From the NCBI RefSeq assembly GCF_016863095.1, contig NZ_BOOF01000051.1:1-64000 (forward strand): DNA of 64,000 bases. The letters run 5' to 3'. A program made the translations under genes and the position numbers. Below the pieces are notes generated by a model. The model saw only the letters and a list, made by a program, of their open reading frames with translations. It did not search any database and was not told the DNA's origin. Below, piece after piece: positions 1 to 9,254 of the stretch; the stretch's first letter is position 1; every line of letters begins with the position of its first letter. Origin of the DNA: Microbispora siamensis (GTDB lineage Bacteria > Actinomycetota > Actinomycetes > Streptosporangiales > Streptosporangiaceae).

Positions 1-215
1 CCGGTGTCCTCACCGCCCGTGAGCACGCTGTCGGTGCCGCTGCCGATGCTGTGGTCGGTGCTGCCGGCAGCGTCGCCGAGGATCGGAAAATGCTCGTGGG
101 CGAGCGAACCTTCGGACGACCACAGTGGGGAATCGGCCGTCAGCTGATCCCACCAGCCGCCGTCGGCATTATTCGAACGACGGGGGCGATCAGGATCACG
201 GTCGAACAGATCCAT
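1..215 (-). CDS. Hypothetical protein, N-terminal part only (runs off the left edge)
   Basis: An open frame reads leftward from an ATG and is still open at the window edge after 71 codons. An AGGGG ribosome-binding sequence lies about 6 nt before the ATG. The visible protein begins MDLFDRDPDRPRRSNNADGG and is rich in Asp, Gly, Ser and His. It has no signal peptide, membrane segment or motif that I recognise. It lies downstream of, and in the same direction as, the VOC gene and hsaB, so it could be a distal member of that unit, although about 110 bp separate it from the VOC gene. No function is assigned. Confidence 0.5.
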   Translation of the reverse strand, partial: MDLFDRDPDRPRRSNNADGGWWDQLTADSPLWSSEGSLAHEHFPILGDAAGSTDHSIGSGTDSVLTGGEDT

Positions 216-326
216 CACATCCCCTCGATGATTCGAAAACCTGTATTAATTTTCCCGGCACTGCACGTCGTCGAGCAACCGGACGGCGCGATTAGCTGGA
301 GTTACAGGTGGGAGGCGAGGACGAGG

Positions 327-707
327 TCAGGGCCAGGTCCTGGCGGTTGCGGCGAAGGCATCCGGGTCGCTCGCCACGGGGAGGACGCAGACCAGCTGGC
401 CGCCGGGTACGCGCAGCACGTGGCAATCCAGCCAACGCGCCACCTGTGTGGCGCCGAGAGCGGTCAGTCGTGCGGTCTCGGCCTCGACGTCATCGGTCTC
501 GATGTCCAGGTGGTATCGGGGTGCGCCGTCGATCGCCTGTACGGCGACGGTGAGTCCCGGAATCGCCTCGTGCAACGAGACGAACTGCGGCTCCTGAGGG
601 TCGGTCCGGGTGGGGACGCCGAGTGCGGCTGACCAGAAGGCCGCGGCCTCGGCGGCCTCGCCCTCAGGGGAGTCGATCAGGATGGCGTAGACGCGGCTCC
701 GATGCAT
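327..707 (-). CDS. VOC-family (glyoxalase/bleomycin-resistance fold) protein
   Basis: The 126-residue protein has the size and layout of a single-domain VOC protein. It starts with an HRSRVYAILIDSP strand, then SALGVPTRTDP, a central HLDIETDDVEAE segment and a C-terminal strand RVPGGQLVCVLP. VOC proteins include dioxygenases, isomerases and resistance proteins. The substrate cannot be read from the sequence. It lies 62 bp downstream of hsaB in the same direction and may be cotranscribed with it, which would make a role in steroid or aromatic metabolism possible but unproven. The upstream AGGGTG is a modest ribosome-binding site. Confidence 0.7.
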   Translation of the reverse strand: MHRSRVYAILIDSPEGEAAEAAAFWSAALGVPTRTDPQEPQFVSLHEAIPGLTVAVQAIDGAPRYHLDIETDDVEAETARLTALGATQVARWLDCHVLRVPGGQLVCVLPVASDPDAFAATARTWP

Positions 708-769
708 GCCCGCACCCTAGGACAGCTTGATCGGGCCGCGGCGGGAGTGATGATCCGCCCGAAGAGATC

Positions 770-1342
770 TCAGCCCCAGTGGTCGCCCCAGCCCCACAGG
801 TTGGGGCCGAGGGCGGCGGCCTGGTCGTCCTGGTCCACTCCGAACCGGCCGCGGAAGAACAGCATCGGGCGCTGCTCGATGTCGACGGGTTCGAGTTCGC
901 GGACGTGGCCGATGATCACGTCGTGGTCGCCGGCGACGTGCACGTCGCGCACCTCGCCGTGGACGCGCAGCAGCACCTGCCGCAGCGCCGGGGTGCCCCA
1001 TCGCGACAGGTCCCAGTCAAGTCCCGCGAACTTGGCTCCCTTGCTGGAGCCGAACCGGCCGCAGATGTCGACCTGGTCCTCACCGAGGACGTTCACGCAG
1101 AAGCGGCCCGACTTCCTGATCCGCGGCCAGGCGCGGCCCTTGTGGTCGGCGCAGAACAGGATCAGCGGCGGTTCGAGGGACACCGACGCGAACGACTGGC
1201 AGGCGAAGCCCACCGGTTCGCCGTCGTCGAGGCCCGTGACCACGGTCACGCCGGTCGCGAACATGCCCAGCGCGCGCCGGAACTCGGCCGGCGTCGGCGG
1301 CGCCACCTCGGTGAACTCGGGGTCGGCGGGTGCAGCGGTCAT
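770..1342 (-). CDS. hsaB: Flavin reductase component of the secosteroid monooxygenase (HsaB)
   Basis: This 190-residue protein belongs to the flavin_reductase (FMN-binding split barrel) family. HsaB supplies reduced flavin to HsaA, which hydroxylates 3-HSA, the phenolic secosteroid of ring degradation. Typical features are FRRALGMFATGVTVVTG near residue 21, FACQSFASVSLEPPLILFC, and a C-terminal GDHDVIIGHV segment. Mycobacterial HsaB is of similar length. It is transcribed away from hsaD, and the shared intergenic region carries two copies of the TCCC-N7-GGGA box. The hsaA-like partners lie elsewhere in the window (two copies), so the usual hsaACDB operon is broken up here. The family is certain; the HsaB assignment rests on context. 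Confidence 0.88.
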   Translation of the reverse strand: MTAAPADPEFTEVAPPTPAEFRRALGMFATGVTVVTGLDDGEPVGFACQSFASVSLEPPLILFCADHKGRAWPRIRKSGRFCVNVLGEDQVDICGRFGSSKGAKFAGLDWDLSRWGTPALRQVLLRVHGEVRDVHVAGDHDVIIGHVRELEPVDIEQRPMLFFRGRFGVDQDDQAAALGPNLWGWGDHWG

Positions 1343-1417
1343 GGACTCACCTCGCGTGCGTGTCGGTGCCTCAGGTAACGAACTTACAAACCCCCTCTCG
1401 GGCGGATCGCACGGGGA

Positions 1418-1432
1418 TCCCGGTCAATGGAA
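1418..1432 (-). promoter_or_regulatory. TCCC-N7-GGGA box for hsaB promoter
   Basis: The sequence TCCCGGTCAATGGAA matches the recurring 15-bp box with one mismatch in the right arm. A -10-like TAAGTT reads toward hsaB at 1386-1381, 31 nt from the box, and the hsaB start lies a further 38 nt on. Confidence 0.6.
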
Positions 1433-1487
1433 GCCGCGTACGGGCGGCGTCACGGTCCGAGCAGGTCACCGGGCCCGCCCGCCCCGG

Positions 1488-1502
1488 TCTCGCTCATCGG
1501 GA
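1488..1502 (+). promoter_or_regulatory. TCCC-N7-GGGA box for hsaD-kstD-kshB promoter
   Basis: TCTCGCTCATCGGGA matches the box with one change in the left arm. The -10-like hexamer TAGCGT begins exactly 30 nt downstream at 1533, and the hsaD ATG follows 36 nt after that. Confidence 0.65.
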
Positions 1503-1574
1503 TGATCACCCTGTTCGCGGCATCTGTCCAGTTAGCGTCACGGAATCCGACACTCCTGCGATTCGGGACGGACG

Positions 1575-2441
1575 ATGACGGAGCTGACCTACGAGTCGAC
1601 CCTGCGGGAACTCGCGACCGACCAGGGCGTGCTGCGCTACCACGAGGCCGGACAGGGCCCGCCGCTGCTGCTTCTGCACGGATCGGGGCCCGGGGTGACC
1701 GGCTGGCGTAACTATCGCGGCAACCTGGCGACGTTCGCCGAGCATTTCCGCTGCCTGGTGCTGGAGTTCCCCGGATTCGGGGTCAGCGACCCGACCGACC
1801 AGCATCCGATGGCGGCCGCGAACGGCGCCGTGATCCGCTTCCTCGACGGCCTCGGGCTCCAGCAGGTCGACGTGATCGGGAACTCGATGGGCGGGATCGT
1901 GGGCACCCAGGTGGCGCTCGCCCACCCCGACCGGATCCGCCGCCTCGTGACCATCGGCGGGATCGGCCGCAACATCTTCAGCCCATCGCCGGGTGAGGGC
2001 ATCAAGCTCCTGATGGAGTTCACCGAGGAGCCCACCCGCGAGCGGCTCATCCAGTGGCTGCACTCAATGGTGTACGACCCGGCCCTCGTCACCGAGGAGC
2101 TGATCGAGGAGCGCTGGGCGCTGGCCACCGAGCCGGAGACGCTCGCCGCCGCGCGGCGGATGTACGGCAAGGCCGCCTTCGCCGCCGGTCAGAAGGCCGC
2201 CGCGAAGTCGGACGCCCCGCCCTACTGGGCGATGCTGCACAAGCTGAAGGCCAGGACGCTGATCACCTGGGGCCGCGACGACCGGGTCAGCCCAGTCGAC
2301 ATGGCGCTCCTGCCGATGCGGACGATCCCCGAGGTCGAGGTCCACGTGTTCCCCAACTGCGGCCACTGGGTCATGATCGAGCAGAAAGCCGCGTGGGAGA
2401 GCGTCGTGCTGGCCTTCCTCACCAGGAAGGACGAGCGGTGA
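1575..2441 (+). CDS. hsaD: 4,5:9,10-diseco-3-hydroxy-5,9,17-trioxoandrosta-1(10),2-diene-4-oate hydrolase (HsaD)
   Basis: This alpha/beta-hydrolase of the meta-cleavage-product hydrolase group splits the C-C bond of the HsaC product, giving 9,17-dioxo-octahydroindene propionate (HIP) and 2-hydroxyhexa-2,4-dienoate. Visible motifs are the oxyanion HGSGPGVTGW (about 35-44), the nucleophile elbow GNSMGG (Ser104), Asp235 or Asp236 in WGRDDRVSP, and His264 in NCGHWVM. Its 288 residues match the 290 or so of the mycobacterial enzyme. It is the first gene of a tight operon: its TGA overlaps the GTG of kstD. A box plus TAGCGT promoter precedes it. Confidence 0.93.
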   Translation: MTELTYESTLRELATDQGVLRYHEAGQGPPLLLLHGSGPGVTGWRNYRGNLATFAEHFRCLVLEFPGFGVSDPTDQHPMAAANGAVIRFLDGLGLQQVDVIGNSMGGIVGTQVALAHPDRIRRLVTIGGIGRNIFSPSPGEGIKLLMEFTEEPTRERLIQWLHSMVYDPALVTEELIEERWALATEPETLAAARRMYGKAAFAAGQKAAAKSDAPPYWAMLHKLKARTLITWGRDDRVSPVDMALLPMRTIPEVEVHVFPNCGHWVMIEQKAAWESVVLAFLTRKDER

Positions 2442-4111
2442 CCGGCTGGGATGAGGAGTTCGACCTCGTCATCGTCGGCAGCGGCGGCGGAGGCATGGCC
2501 GCCGCGCTGACCGCGCACGACAGCGGTCTGTCGTGCGTCGTGGTCGAGAAGGGTTCCAAGTTCGGCGGAAGCACCGGCATCTCCGGCGGCGGAATCTGGA
2601 TCCCCAACAACCCCACCCTGCGGGCCAGGGGGCACGACGACAGCCGCGAGTCGATCCGCCGCTACCTCGACCTGCTGACCGAGGGCCGCGTCCCCGCCGC
2701 CCGGCTCGACGCGTACGTCGACAACGGCCCGGCGGCGATGGAACTTCTCGAGAAGAGCAAGTGGATGAGGTTCTTCTGGGTGAAGGGATACGCCGACTAC
2801 CACCCGGAGTACGAGGGCGGCCGGCCGCTCGGCCGGTCGATCGAGGCCCTGCCGTTCGACACCCGCAAGCTCGGCGAGGACGAGAAGTACCAGCGGCCGA
2901 ACAGCATGAAGGGCCCGCTCGGCCTGTGGATCACCGCGAAGGACTACCACGACCTGGCCATGGTCAAGCGCACCTGGCGCGGCCGCTGGGCCTCGGTCGT
3001 CGCGGCCTGGCGGGTGTCGTCCAACGTGATACGCCGCCGCCATATGGCCACCGGCGGGCGCGCGCTGGTCGCGCGGCTGCGGATGGCGCTCAAGGACGCG
3101 GGCGTCCCGCTCTGGCTGAAGACCCCGATGACGGACCTCGTCACCGACGACAACGGGGTGGTGACCGGCATCGTGGCCCAGCGCGAGGGCAGGACGATCC
3201 GCGTCCGCGGCCGGTACGGCGTGCTGCTGGCGACCGGCGGCTTCGACCACAACCCGCAGTTGCGTGAGAGATATCTGCCGGAGGGCGCCAAGCCCGACTT
3301 CGGCATGGGCGCCAGGGAGAACACCGGCGACGGCATCCTGGCCGGCGAGCGTGTCGGCGCCGCCCTCGACCTGATGGACGACGCCTGGTGGATGCCGGCC
3401 GTGCGGCATCCGGCGGGGGCGACGATCCCGCTCGTGTCCGAGCGGTGCATCCCGCCGTCGGTCATCGTGTCGCGGGACGGGCGGCGGTTCACCAACGAGT
3501 CCGCGCCGTACGTGAACTTCGTGCACGAGCAGCTCGCCGGCGGCCACGTCCCGGCCTGGTTCGTGATGGACGCCAAGGCGCGGGCGCGTTATCCGTTCGC
3601 CCAGATCCTGCCGGGCATGCCGATTCCCCAGTCGTTCTACGACCAGGGCATCGCGTTCCGGGCCGCCACGATCGCCGAACTGGCGGAGAAGATCGGCGTC
3701 CCGGCGGACGCGCTGGCCGAGACCGTCTCGCGCTTCAACGGCTTCGCCCGCACAGGCAAGGACCTGGACTTCGGCCGCGGCGACAGCGCCTACGACCGCT
3801 ACTACGGCGACCCCACGCTGAAGAACCCCAACATCGACGTGATCGACAAGGCGCCGTACTACGCCTTCCGGCTCGAGGTCGGCGACCTCGGCACCAAGGG
3901 CGGCCTGGTGTGCGACGAGCACAGCCGGGTGCTGCGGGCCGACGGCGCGCCCATCGAGGGCCTGTACGCCACGGGCAACACCTCGGCGTCGGTGATGGGC
4001 AACGAGTACGCAGGCCCGGGGGCCACGATCGGCCCGTCCATCGTCTTCGGCTACATCGCCGCACGGCACGCGGCCCTGCGGGCGCGTACGACGAGCACGG
4101 CCAGGACGTGA
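2438..4111 (+). CDS. kstD: 3-ketosteroid delta1-dehydrogenase (KstD)
   Basis: FAD enzyme introducing the 1,2 double bond into ring A of 3-ketosteroids; together with 9-alpha-hydroxylation this opens ring B. The N-terminus has the dinucleotide fold VIVGSGGGGMAAALTAHDSG, followed by EKGSKFGGSTGISGGGIWIP. The C-terminus has GLYATGNTSASVMGN and YAGPGATIGPSIVFGY, which carries the family's Tyr-x3-Gly active-site pair. Its 557 residues are within the family range. The GTG start overlaps the hsaD stop (GTGA), and the kshB start overlaps its own stop in the same way, so the three are translationally coupled. Of the three KstD-type proteins in this window it is the one most like classical KstD. Confidence 0.92.
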   Translation: MTGWDEEFDLVIVGSGGGGMAAALTAHDSGLSCVVVEKGSKFGGSTGISGGGIWIPNNPTLRARGHDDSRESIRRYLDLLTEGRVPAARLDAYVDNGPAAMELLEKSKWMRFFWVKGYADYHPEYEGGRPLGRSIEALPFDTRKLGEDEKYQRPNSMKGPLGLWITAKDYHDLAMVKRTWRGRWASVVAAWRVSSNVIRRRHMATGGRALVARLRMALKDAGVPLWLKTPMTDLVTDDNGVVTGIVAQREGRTIRVRGRYGVLLATGGFDHNPQLRERYLPEGAKPDFGMGARENTGDGILAGERVGAALDLMDDAWWMPAVRHPAGATIPLVSERCIPPSVIVSRDGRRFTNESAPYVNFVHEQLAGGHVPAWFVMDAKARARYPFAQILPGMPIPQSFYDQGIAFRAATIAELAEKIGVPADALAETVSRFNGFARTGKDLDFGRGDSAYDRYYGDPTLKNPNIDVIDKAPYYAFRLEVGDLGTKGGLVCDEHSRVLRADGAPIEGLYATGNTSASVMGNEYAGPGATIGPSIVFGYIAARHAALRARTTSTART

Positions 4112-5190
4112 CCGCAGTGGCAGAGACGACTGCGGGAGAGGCGACTGCGGAAGGGACGACGCAGCCGGGACCGCTCAGGGTGCGGGTGGTGGAGGTGATC
4201 CGCGAAACCGCCGACGCCCACTCGCTCGTGCTGGAACCCGCCGGGGGAGACGCGGCCAGGCTCACCTACAAACCCGGGCAGTTCCTGACGATCCGGGTGC
4301 CCACCACGCGGCCCGAGGGCGCGGCGCGCTGCTACTCGCTCAGCAGTTCACCGGTGTGCGACGACAAGCTCAAGGTGACGGTGAAGCGCACCCCGGGCGG
4401 CTACGGGTCCAACTGGATCTGCGACAACGTCGCGGAGGGCGACGTGCTGGAGGTGCTGCGGCCCTCGGGGCTGTTCACCCCCGCCTCGCTCGACGAGGAC
4501 CTGCTGCTGCTCGCGGGCGGCAGCGGCGTCACGCCGGTGATGTCGATACTCAAGTCGTGCCTGCGCGGCGGGACCGGCTCGGTCGTGCTCGTCTACGCCA
4601 ACCGGGACGAGAGCTCGGTGATCTTCCGCGACGAGCTGGTCGCGCTGGCCGCCGAGCACGGCGACCGGCTGACGGTGATCCACTGGCTGGAGTCGGTGCA
4701 GGGCCTGCCGACCGCGGCCGGCCTGGCCGGTCTGACCCGGCCGTACGCCGGGCTGGAGGCGTTCGTGTGCGGCCCCGGGCCGTTCATGGACCTGGCCGTG
4801 GACGTCCTGACCCGGCACGGCACGCCGCCCGAGCGCGTCCACGTCGAGAAGTTCGAGTCGCTGACCACCGACCCGTTCGCGGAGAGCGGGGTGGTGCTCG
4901 ACTCGGCGGGCCCGGCGAGCACGGTCGAGGTCGAACTCGACGGCGAGACGCGGACCCTGGCCTGGCCGAAAGGCAACAAGCTGCTCGACGTGCTGCTGCA
5001 GGCCGGTCTGGACGCGCCGTACTCCTGCCGCGAGGGGTCGTGCAGCGCGTGCGCCTGCGTGCTGCTGGAGGGCGAGGTCGAGCTGGAGCACAACACGGTG
5101 CTCGACCGGCAGGACCTCGCCGACGGCCTGATCCTGGCCTGCCAGGCCATCCCGCTGAGCGACCGGCTCAAGGTCACCTACGACGGCTGA
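4108..5190 (+). CDS. kshB: 3-ketosteroid 9-alpha-hydroxylase, ferredoxin-reductase component (KshB)
   Basis: KshB passes electrons from NAD(P)H through FAD and a [2Fe-2S] cluster to the Rieske oxygenase KshA. Domain order is FAD-binding (RCYSLSSSP near residue 75), NAD-binding (LLAGGSGVTPVMSILK) and a C-terminal plant-type ferredoxin with Cys307, Cys312, Cys315 and Cys345 (CREGSCSACAC, then LACQA). Its 360 residues match the mycobacterial protein. The GTG chosen overlaps the kstD stop; an in-frame GTG 9 bases later is possible. Its partner kshA lies about 23 kb away in another transcription unit. Confidence 0.92.
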   Translation: MTAVAETTAGEATAEGTTQPGPLRVRVVEVIRETADAHSLVLEPAGGDAARLTYKPGQFLTIRVPTTRPEGAARCYSLSSSPVCDDKLKVTVKRTPGGYGSNWICDNVAEGDVLEVLRPSGLFTPASLDEDLLLLAGGSGVTPVMSILKSCLRGGTGSVVLVYANRDESSVIFRDELVALAAEHGDRLTVIHWLESVQGLPTAAGLAGLTRPYAGLEAFVCGPGPFMDLAVDVLTRHGTPPERVHVEKFESLTTDPFAESGVVLDSAGPASTVEVELDGETRTLAWPKGNKLLDVLLQAGLDAPYSCREGSCSACACVLLEGEVELEHNTVLDRQDLADGLILACQAIPLSDRLKVTYDG

Positions 5191-5211
5191 CCTCGCGCAG
5201 CGCCCCACCGC

Positions 5212-5226
5212 TCCCACTCAGCGGGA
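5212..5226 (+). promoter_or_regulatory. TCCC-N7-GGGA box for hsaE-hsaG-hsaF operon
   Basis: TCCCACTCAGCGGGA is a full match to the box, 69 nt upstream of the hsaE ATG. The hexamer at 30 nt spacing, GACCCT, is only a weak -10, so promoter activity here is less certain than at other sites. Confidence 0.6.
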
Positions 5227-5295
5227 GACCGGCGGGCGGGGCGGCGGTCATGACGCGACCCTTTGACCATCAGTAGGACACGAGGGAGGACCCCG

Positions 5296-6084
5296 ATGCT
5301 GGACGAGGCGCTGCGGGCGGACGCGGCCGGGCGGCTGCGGGCGGCCGAGCGGGACCGGGCGCCGATCGAGCCGCTGACCGAGACCTACCCGGACATCGAC
5401 GTGGTGGACGCCTACGAGATCCAGCTCGCGAACATCCGTAGGCGTCTGGCGGCCGGAGCCCGCGTGTACGGGCACAAGGTGGGGCTGTCCTCCCCGGTGA
5501 TGCAGCGCATGATGGGCGTGGACGAGCCCGACTACGGCCACCTGCTCGACGAGATGGTGCTGTCGCAGGACGAGCCGATCGAGGCGGGACGCTACTGCTA
5601 CCCCCGGATCGAGGTGGAGATCGGCTACGTGCTCGGGGCGAGCCTGCCCGGCGAGGGCTGCACCGAGGAGGACGTGCTCGCCGCGACCGAGTACGTCGTG
5701 CCGAGCATCGAGCTGATCGACAGCCGCATCAGGGACTGGCGAATCCGCCTGGCCGACACGATCGCCGACAACGCGTCCTCGGCCGGGGTGATCCTCGGCG
5801 ACGCCCGGGTGAGCCCGAAGGGCCTCGATCTGGCCGACATCGAGGCCGTGCTGTACGCCGGTGACAGCACCGAGATCACCAGGGGTAACACCAGCGCGGT
5901 GCTCGGGAATCCCACCACCGCCGTGGCCTGGCTGGCCAGGAAGGTCGCCTCGTTCGGGGTCAAGCTCGAGGCCGGGCACGTCATCCTCCCCGGGTCCTGC
6001 ACCAGGGCCGTGGACGTGCGCCCCGGCGACGTCTTCCGCGCCGAGTTCGCCGGGCTCGGCTCCGTGTCCGCTCGCTTCGAATAA
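5296..6084 (+). CDS. hsaE: 2-hydroxyhexa-2,4-dienoate hydratase (HsaE)
   Basis: Member of the MhpD/fumarylacetoacetase-fold hydratase family. It hydrates the dienoate released by HsaD to 4-hydroxy-2-oxohexanoate. Visible signatures are [25 protein letters not shown], the metal-binding glutamates in [12 protein letters not shown] and [13 protein letters not shown] near the end. The ATG chosen has GGGAGG 8 nt upstream and gives 262 residues, the usual family length; an upstream TTG would add 11 residues without a good ribosome-binding site. It heads the hsaE-hsaG-hsaF-monooxygenase run. The mycobacterial order EGF is conserved. Confidence 0.9.
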   Translation: MLDEALRADAAGRLRAAERDRAPIEPLTETYPDIDVVDAYEIQLANIRRRLAAGARVYGHKVGLSSPVMQRMMGVDEPDYGHLLDEMVLSQDEPIEAGRYCYPRIEVEIGYVLGASLPGEGCTEEDVLAATEYVVPSIELIDSRIRDWRIRLADTIADNASSAGVILGDARVSPKGLDLADIEAVLYAGDSTEITRGNTSAVLGNPTTAVAWLARKVASFGVKLEAGHVILPGSCTRAVDVRPGDVFRAEFAGLGSVSARFE

Positions 6085-6103
6085 TCCGGATAAGAGGACT
6101 TCC

Positions 6104-7012
6104 ATGACCAGAGCGACCGCCGCGATCGTCGGCTCGGGCAACATCGGGACCGACCTGATGTACAAGCTGCTGCGCTCAGAGCACATCGAGCCGCGCTGGA
6201 TGATCGGCGTCGACCCCGACAGCTCCGGGCTGAAGCGGGCCGCCGACCGGGGGCTGATCACCTCGGCCGAGGGCGTGGACTGGCTCCTGGCGCAGGACGA
6301 GCGGCCCGACATCGTCTTCGAGGCGACCTCGGCGTACGTGCACAGGGAGAACGCGCCGAAATACCGCGAGCTGGGCATCCAGGCGGTCGACCTGACCCCG
6401 GCAGCGCTCGGGCCCGCGGTGGTGCCCGCCGTCAACCTCGGCGCCCACCTCGACGCCCCCAACGTCAGCCTGATCACCTGCGGCGGCCAGGCGACGATCC
6501 CGATCGTCCACGCTGTCTCGCGGGTCACCGAGGTCGCGTACGCGGAGATCGTGGCCAGCGTGGCCTCTCCGTCGGCCGGTCCCGGCACCCGCGCCAACAT
6601 CGACGAGTTCACCAAGACGACCGCGCGCGGCATCGAGACGATCGGCGGCGCCGCGAAGGGCAAGGCCATCATCATCCTCAACCCGGCCGAGCCGCCGATG
6701 CTCATGCAGGACACGATCTTCTGCTCGATCCCCGTCGACGCCGACCGGGACGCCGTCGCGGCCTCGATCAAGCAGGTCGCCGCCGAGGTCGCCTCCTACG
6801 TGCCCGGATACCGGCTGCGGACCGAGCCCCAATTCCATGAGCCACAGTTCGACGACCCGACGGCGGTCAGCGGCGGGCTCGCCCGCGTCGCCGTGTTCGT
6901 CGAGGTCGAGGGCGCGGGCGACTTCCTGCCGCCCTACTCCGGCAACCTCGACATCATGACGGCCGCCGCCACCAAGGTCGGCGAGGGCTTCGCGCAGCGC
7001 ATCCACGCATAA
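6104..7012 (+). CDS. hsaG: Acylating propionaldehyde/acetaldehyde dehydrogenase (HsaG)
   Basis: HsaG oxidises the aldehyde made by HsaF to an acyl-CoA with NAD, and the two form a channelling complex. The N-terminal [14 protein letters not shown] is the Rossmann NAD motif; Cys126 in [12 protein letters not shown] is the catalytic thiol. At 302 residues it equals the usual HsaG/DmpF length. GAGG precedes the ATG. It starts 19 bp after hsaE and is followed 11 bp later by hsaF. In steroid catabolism the substrate is expected to be propanal, giving propionyl-CoA. Confidence 0.93.
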   Translation: MTRATAAIVGSGNIGTDLMYKLLRSEHIEPRWMIGVDPDSSGLKRAADRGLITSAEGVDWLLAQDERPDIVFEATSAYVHRENAPKYRELGIQAVDLTPAALGPAVVPAVNLGAHLDAPNVSLITCGGQATIPIVHAVSRVTEVAYAEIVASVASPSAGPGTRANIDEFTKTTARGIETIGGAAKGKAIIILNPAEPPMLMQDTIFCSIPVDADRDAVAASIKQVAAEVASYVPGYRLRTEPQFHEPQFDDPTAVSGGLARVAVFVEVEGAGDFLPPYSGNLDIMTAAATKVGEGFAQRIHA

Positions 7013-7023
7013 GGAGATCGACC

Positions 7024-8046
7024 ATGCCCTACAGCGCCGACCTCGACATCAGGGTCACCGACTCGTGTCTGCGGGACGGCTCGCACGCCAAGCAGCACCA
7101 GTTCACCGTCGAGCACGTGCGGTCGATCGTGGCCGCGCTGGACGACGCGGGCGTGCCGGTCATCGAGGTGACGCACGGCGACGGCCTCGGCGGCTCGTCG
7201 TTCAACTACGGATTCAGCCACACCCCAGAGCAGGAGCTGATCAAGGCGGCGGTGGCCACGGCCAAGCGCGCGAAGATCGCGTTCCTGATGCTGCCCGGCG
7301 TCGGCGTCAAGGACGACATCCGCGAGGCCGCCGACAACGGCGCGAGCATCTGCAGGATCGCCACCCACTGCACCGAGGCCGACGTCTCGATCCAGCACTT
7401 CGGCCTGGCCAGGGAGCTCGGCCTGGAGACGGTCGGGTTCCTGATGATGTCGCACAGCCGGCCGCCGGAGGTCCTGGCCGAGCAGGCCCGGATCATGGCC
7501 GACGCCGGCTGCCAGTGCGTGTACGTCGTCGACTCGGCCGGGGCGCTGATCATGGAGCAGACGAGCGACCGGATCGCCGCGCTCGTGGCCGAGCTGGGGG
7601 ACGACGCCCAGGTCGGCTTCCACGGCCACGAGAACCTGGGGCTCGGGGTGGCCAACTCGATCCTCGCCGTACGGGCAGGGGCGAAGCAGATCGACGGGTC
7701 GGTGCGGCGGTTCGGCGCCGGTGCCGGCAACACGCCGCTGGAGGCCTTCGCCGCCGTCAGCGACAAGCTCGGCATCCGCACCGGCATCGACACCCTCAAG
7801 ATCATCGACGCTGCGGAGGACGTGGTCCGCCCGATCATGGACGGCGAGTGCCTGCTCGACCGGCTGACCCTGACCATGGGCTACGCGGGCGTCTACTCCA
7901 GCTTCCTCAAGCACGCCGACCGTCAGGCGAGGAAGTACGGCGTGTCCGGCGCCGAGATCCTCATGGAGGCCGGCCGCCGCAAGCTCATCGGCGGACAGGA
8001 AGACCAGCTCATCGAAATCGCAGTCGCCCTCGCGGCGAAGAAGTGA
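7024..8046 (+). CDS. hsaF: 4-hydroxy-2-oxohexanoate/valerate aldolase (HsaF)
   Basis: DRE-TIM metallolyase of the DmpG group. It cleaves 4-hydroxy-2-oxohexanoate to pyruvate and propanal and hands the aldehyde to HsaG. The [12 protein letters not shown] motif near residue 19 holds the catalytic Arg-Asp, and [11 protein letters not shown] carries the metal-binding His pair. The C-terminal communication domain is intact ([19 protein letters not shown]). AAGGAG lies 8 nt before the ATG. The family's usual DTTLRDG appears here as DSCLRDG, a small variation that keeps the key residues. Confidence 0.92.
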   Translation: MPYSADLDIRVTDSCLRDGSHAKQHQFTVEHVRSIVAALDDAGVPVIEVTHGDGLGGSSFNYGFSHTPEQELIKAAVATAKRAKIAFLMLPGVGVKDDIREAADNGASICRIATHCTEADVSIQHFGLARELGLETVGFLMMSHSRPPEVLAEQARIMADAGCQCVYVVDSAGALIMEQTSDRIAALVAELGDDAQVGFHGHENLGLGVANSILAVRAGAKQIDGSVRRFGAGAGNTPLEAFAAVSDKLGIRTGIDTLKIIDAAEDVVRPIMDGECLLDRLTLTMGYAGVYSSFLKHADRQARKYGVSGAEILMEAGRRKLIGGQEDQLIEIAVALAAKK

Positions 8047-8054
8047 GAAAAGCC

Positions 8055-9239
8055 ATGGCCAACCCGGTACTCGAAGCGATCACACAGCGGGCCGACGAGA
8101 TCAGCGCGCTCGGCCCCTCCAACGAGGCGCTGTGCCGGCTGGACGACCAGGCGGCCAAGGTGCTGCGGGAGGCGGGCGTCATCCGGATGCTCCAGCCGAA
8201 GACCCACGGCGGCTTCGAGTTCCACCCGCGCGACTACGCCGAGACAATCATGAAGCTGGCCAGCCTCGACGGATCGACCGGCTGGGTCGCGGGCGTCGTG
8301 GGCGTGCACCCCTGGGAGATGGCGTTCGCCGACCCCCGCGTCCAGCAGGAGATCTGGGGCGAGAACCAGGACACCTGGATCGCCTCGCCGTACGCGCCGA
8401 TGGGCATCGCCCGGCCGGTCGACGGGGGCTACATCTTCAACGGCCGCTGGCAGTTCTCCTCGGGCACCGACCACTGCGACTGGATCTTCCTCGGCGGCAT
8501 GCTCGGCGACGCCGAAGGCAAGATGGCCCAGCCGCCGACCTCGCTGCACCTCATCCTGCCCCGGTCCGACTATGAGATCGTCGAGGACTCCTGGAACGTC
8601 GTCGGTCTGCGCGGCACCGGCAGCAAGGACATCATCGTCAAGGACGCGTTCGTTCCCGACTACCGCGTCATTCCGTACAACAAGGTCGTGGACGGCAGCC
8701 AGGCCAGGGAGGCGGGGCTGACCAACCCGCTCTACCACCTGCCGTTCTCCGCGGCGTTCCCGCTCGGCATCACCGCCTCGGTCATCGGGATCGCCGAGGG
8801 CGCGCTCGCGCAGCACATGGCGTACCAGAAGGGCCGCGTGCAGATCACCGGCACCAGGATCAAGGACGACCCGTACGTCCTGTACGCGATCAGCGAGGCG
8901 GCGGCCGAGATCGCGGCGGCGCGGGCGGCTCTGCTCGACAACGCCTCGCGGATGTACGACATCGTGGCCTCCGGCCGCGAGGTGACCTTCGACGAGCGGG
9001 CCGTGGGCCGCCGCACCCAGGTCCAGGCGGCCTGGCGCGCGGTGCGGGCGATGGACGAGATCGTGGCGCGGTCGGGCGGCAACGCGATGCGCGTGGACAA
9101 CCCGATCCAGCGCTTCTGGCGGGACGCCCACGTCGGGCTGGCCCACGCGATCCACGTGCCCGGCTCGGTCTTCCACGTCTCCGCGCTGACGCAGCTCGGC
9201 ATCGAGCCGCCGCACGGGCCGATGCGCTCGATGATCTAG
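8055..9239 (+). CDS. HsaA-like flavin-dependent monooxygenase (acyl-CoA dehydrogenase fold)
   Basis: The 394-residue protein has the acyl-CoA-dehydrogenase-like fold of two-component flavin monooxygenases such as HsaA. Supporting motifs are DGSTGWVAGVVGVHPWEMAF, FSSGTDHCDWIFLGG, VVGLRGTGSKDIIVKDAFVP and NPIQRFWRDAHVG. The tail ends in PPHGPMRSMI, unlike the EFGL-type end of the other HsaA at 29598. It follows hsaF by 8 bp; an in-frame GTG at 8043 would overlap the hsaF stop, so the start may be 4 codons earlier. It could be a second 3-HSA hydroxylase or act on another ring intermediate. Family is sure; substrate is not. Confidence 0.78.
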   Translation: MANPVLEAITQRADEISALGPSNEALCRLDDQAAKVLREAGVIRMLQPKTHGGFEFHPRDYAETIMKLASLDGSTGWVAGVVGVHPWEMAFADPRVQQEIWGENQDTWIASPYAPMGIARPVDGGYIFNGRWQFSSGTDHCDWIFLGGMLGDAEGKMAQPPTSLHLILPRSDYEIVEDSWNVVGLRGTGSKDIIVKDAFVPDYRVIPYNKVVDGSQAREAGLTNPLYHLPFSAAFPLGITASVIGIAEGALAQHMAYQKGRVQITGTRIKDDPYVLYAISEAAAEIAAARAALLDNASRMYDIVASGREVTFDERAVGRRTQVQAAWRAVRAMDEIVARSGGNAMRVDNPIQRFWRDAHVGLAHAIHVPGSVFHVSALTQLGIEPPHGPMRSMI

Positions 9240-9254
9240 CACCGGGCGAGGCCG

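Noticed and set aside
51-632. Long frame on the plus strand over the VOC gene
   Set aside because: It is an antisense shadow of the VOC protein, whose reverse frame has recognisable family sequence.
2222-4069. 615-codon frame antisense to kstD
   Set aside because: High-GC antisense shadow rich in Arg, Gly, Val and Ala, with no motif; kstD on the plus strand is certain.
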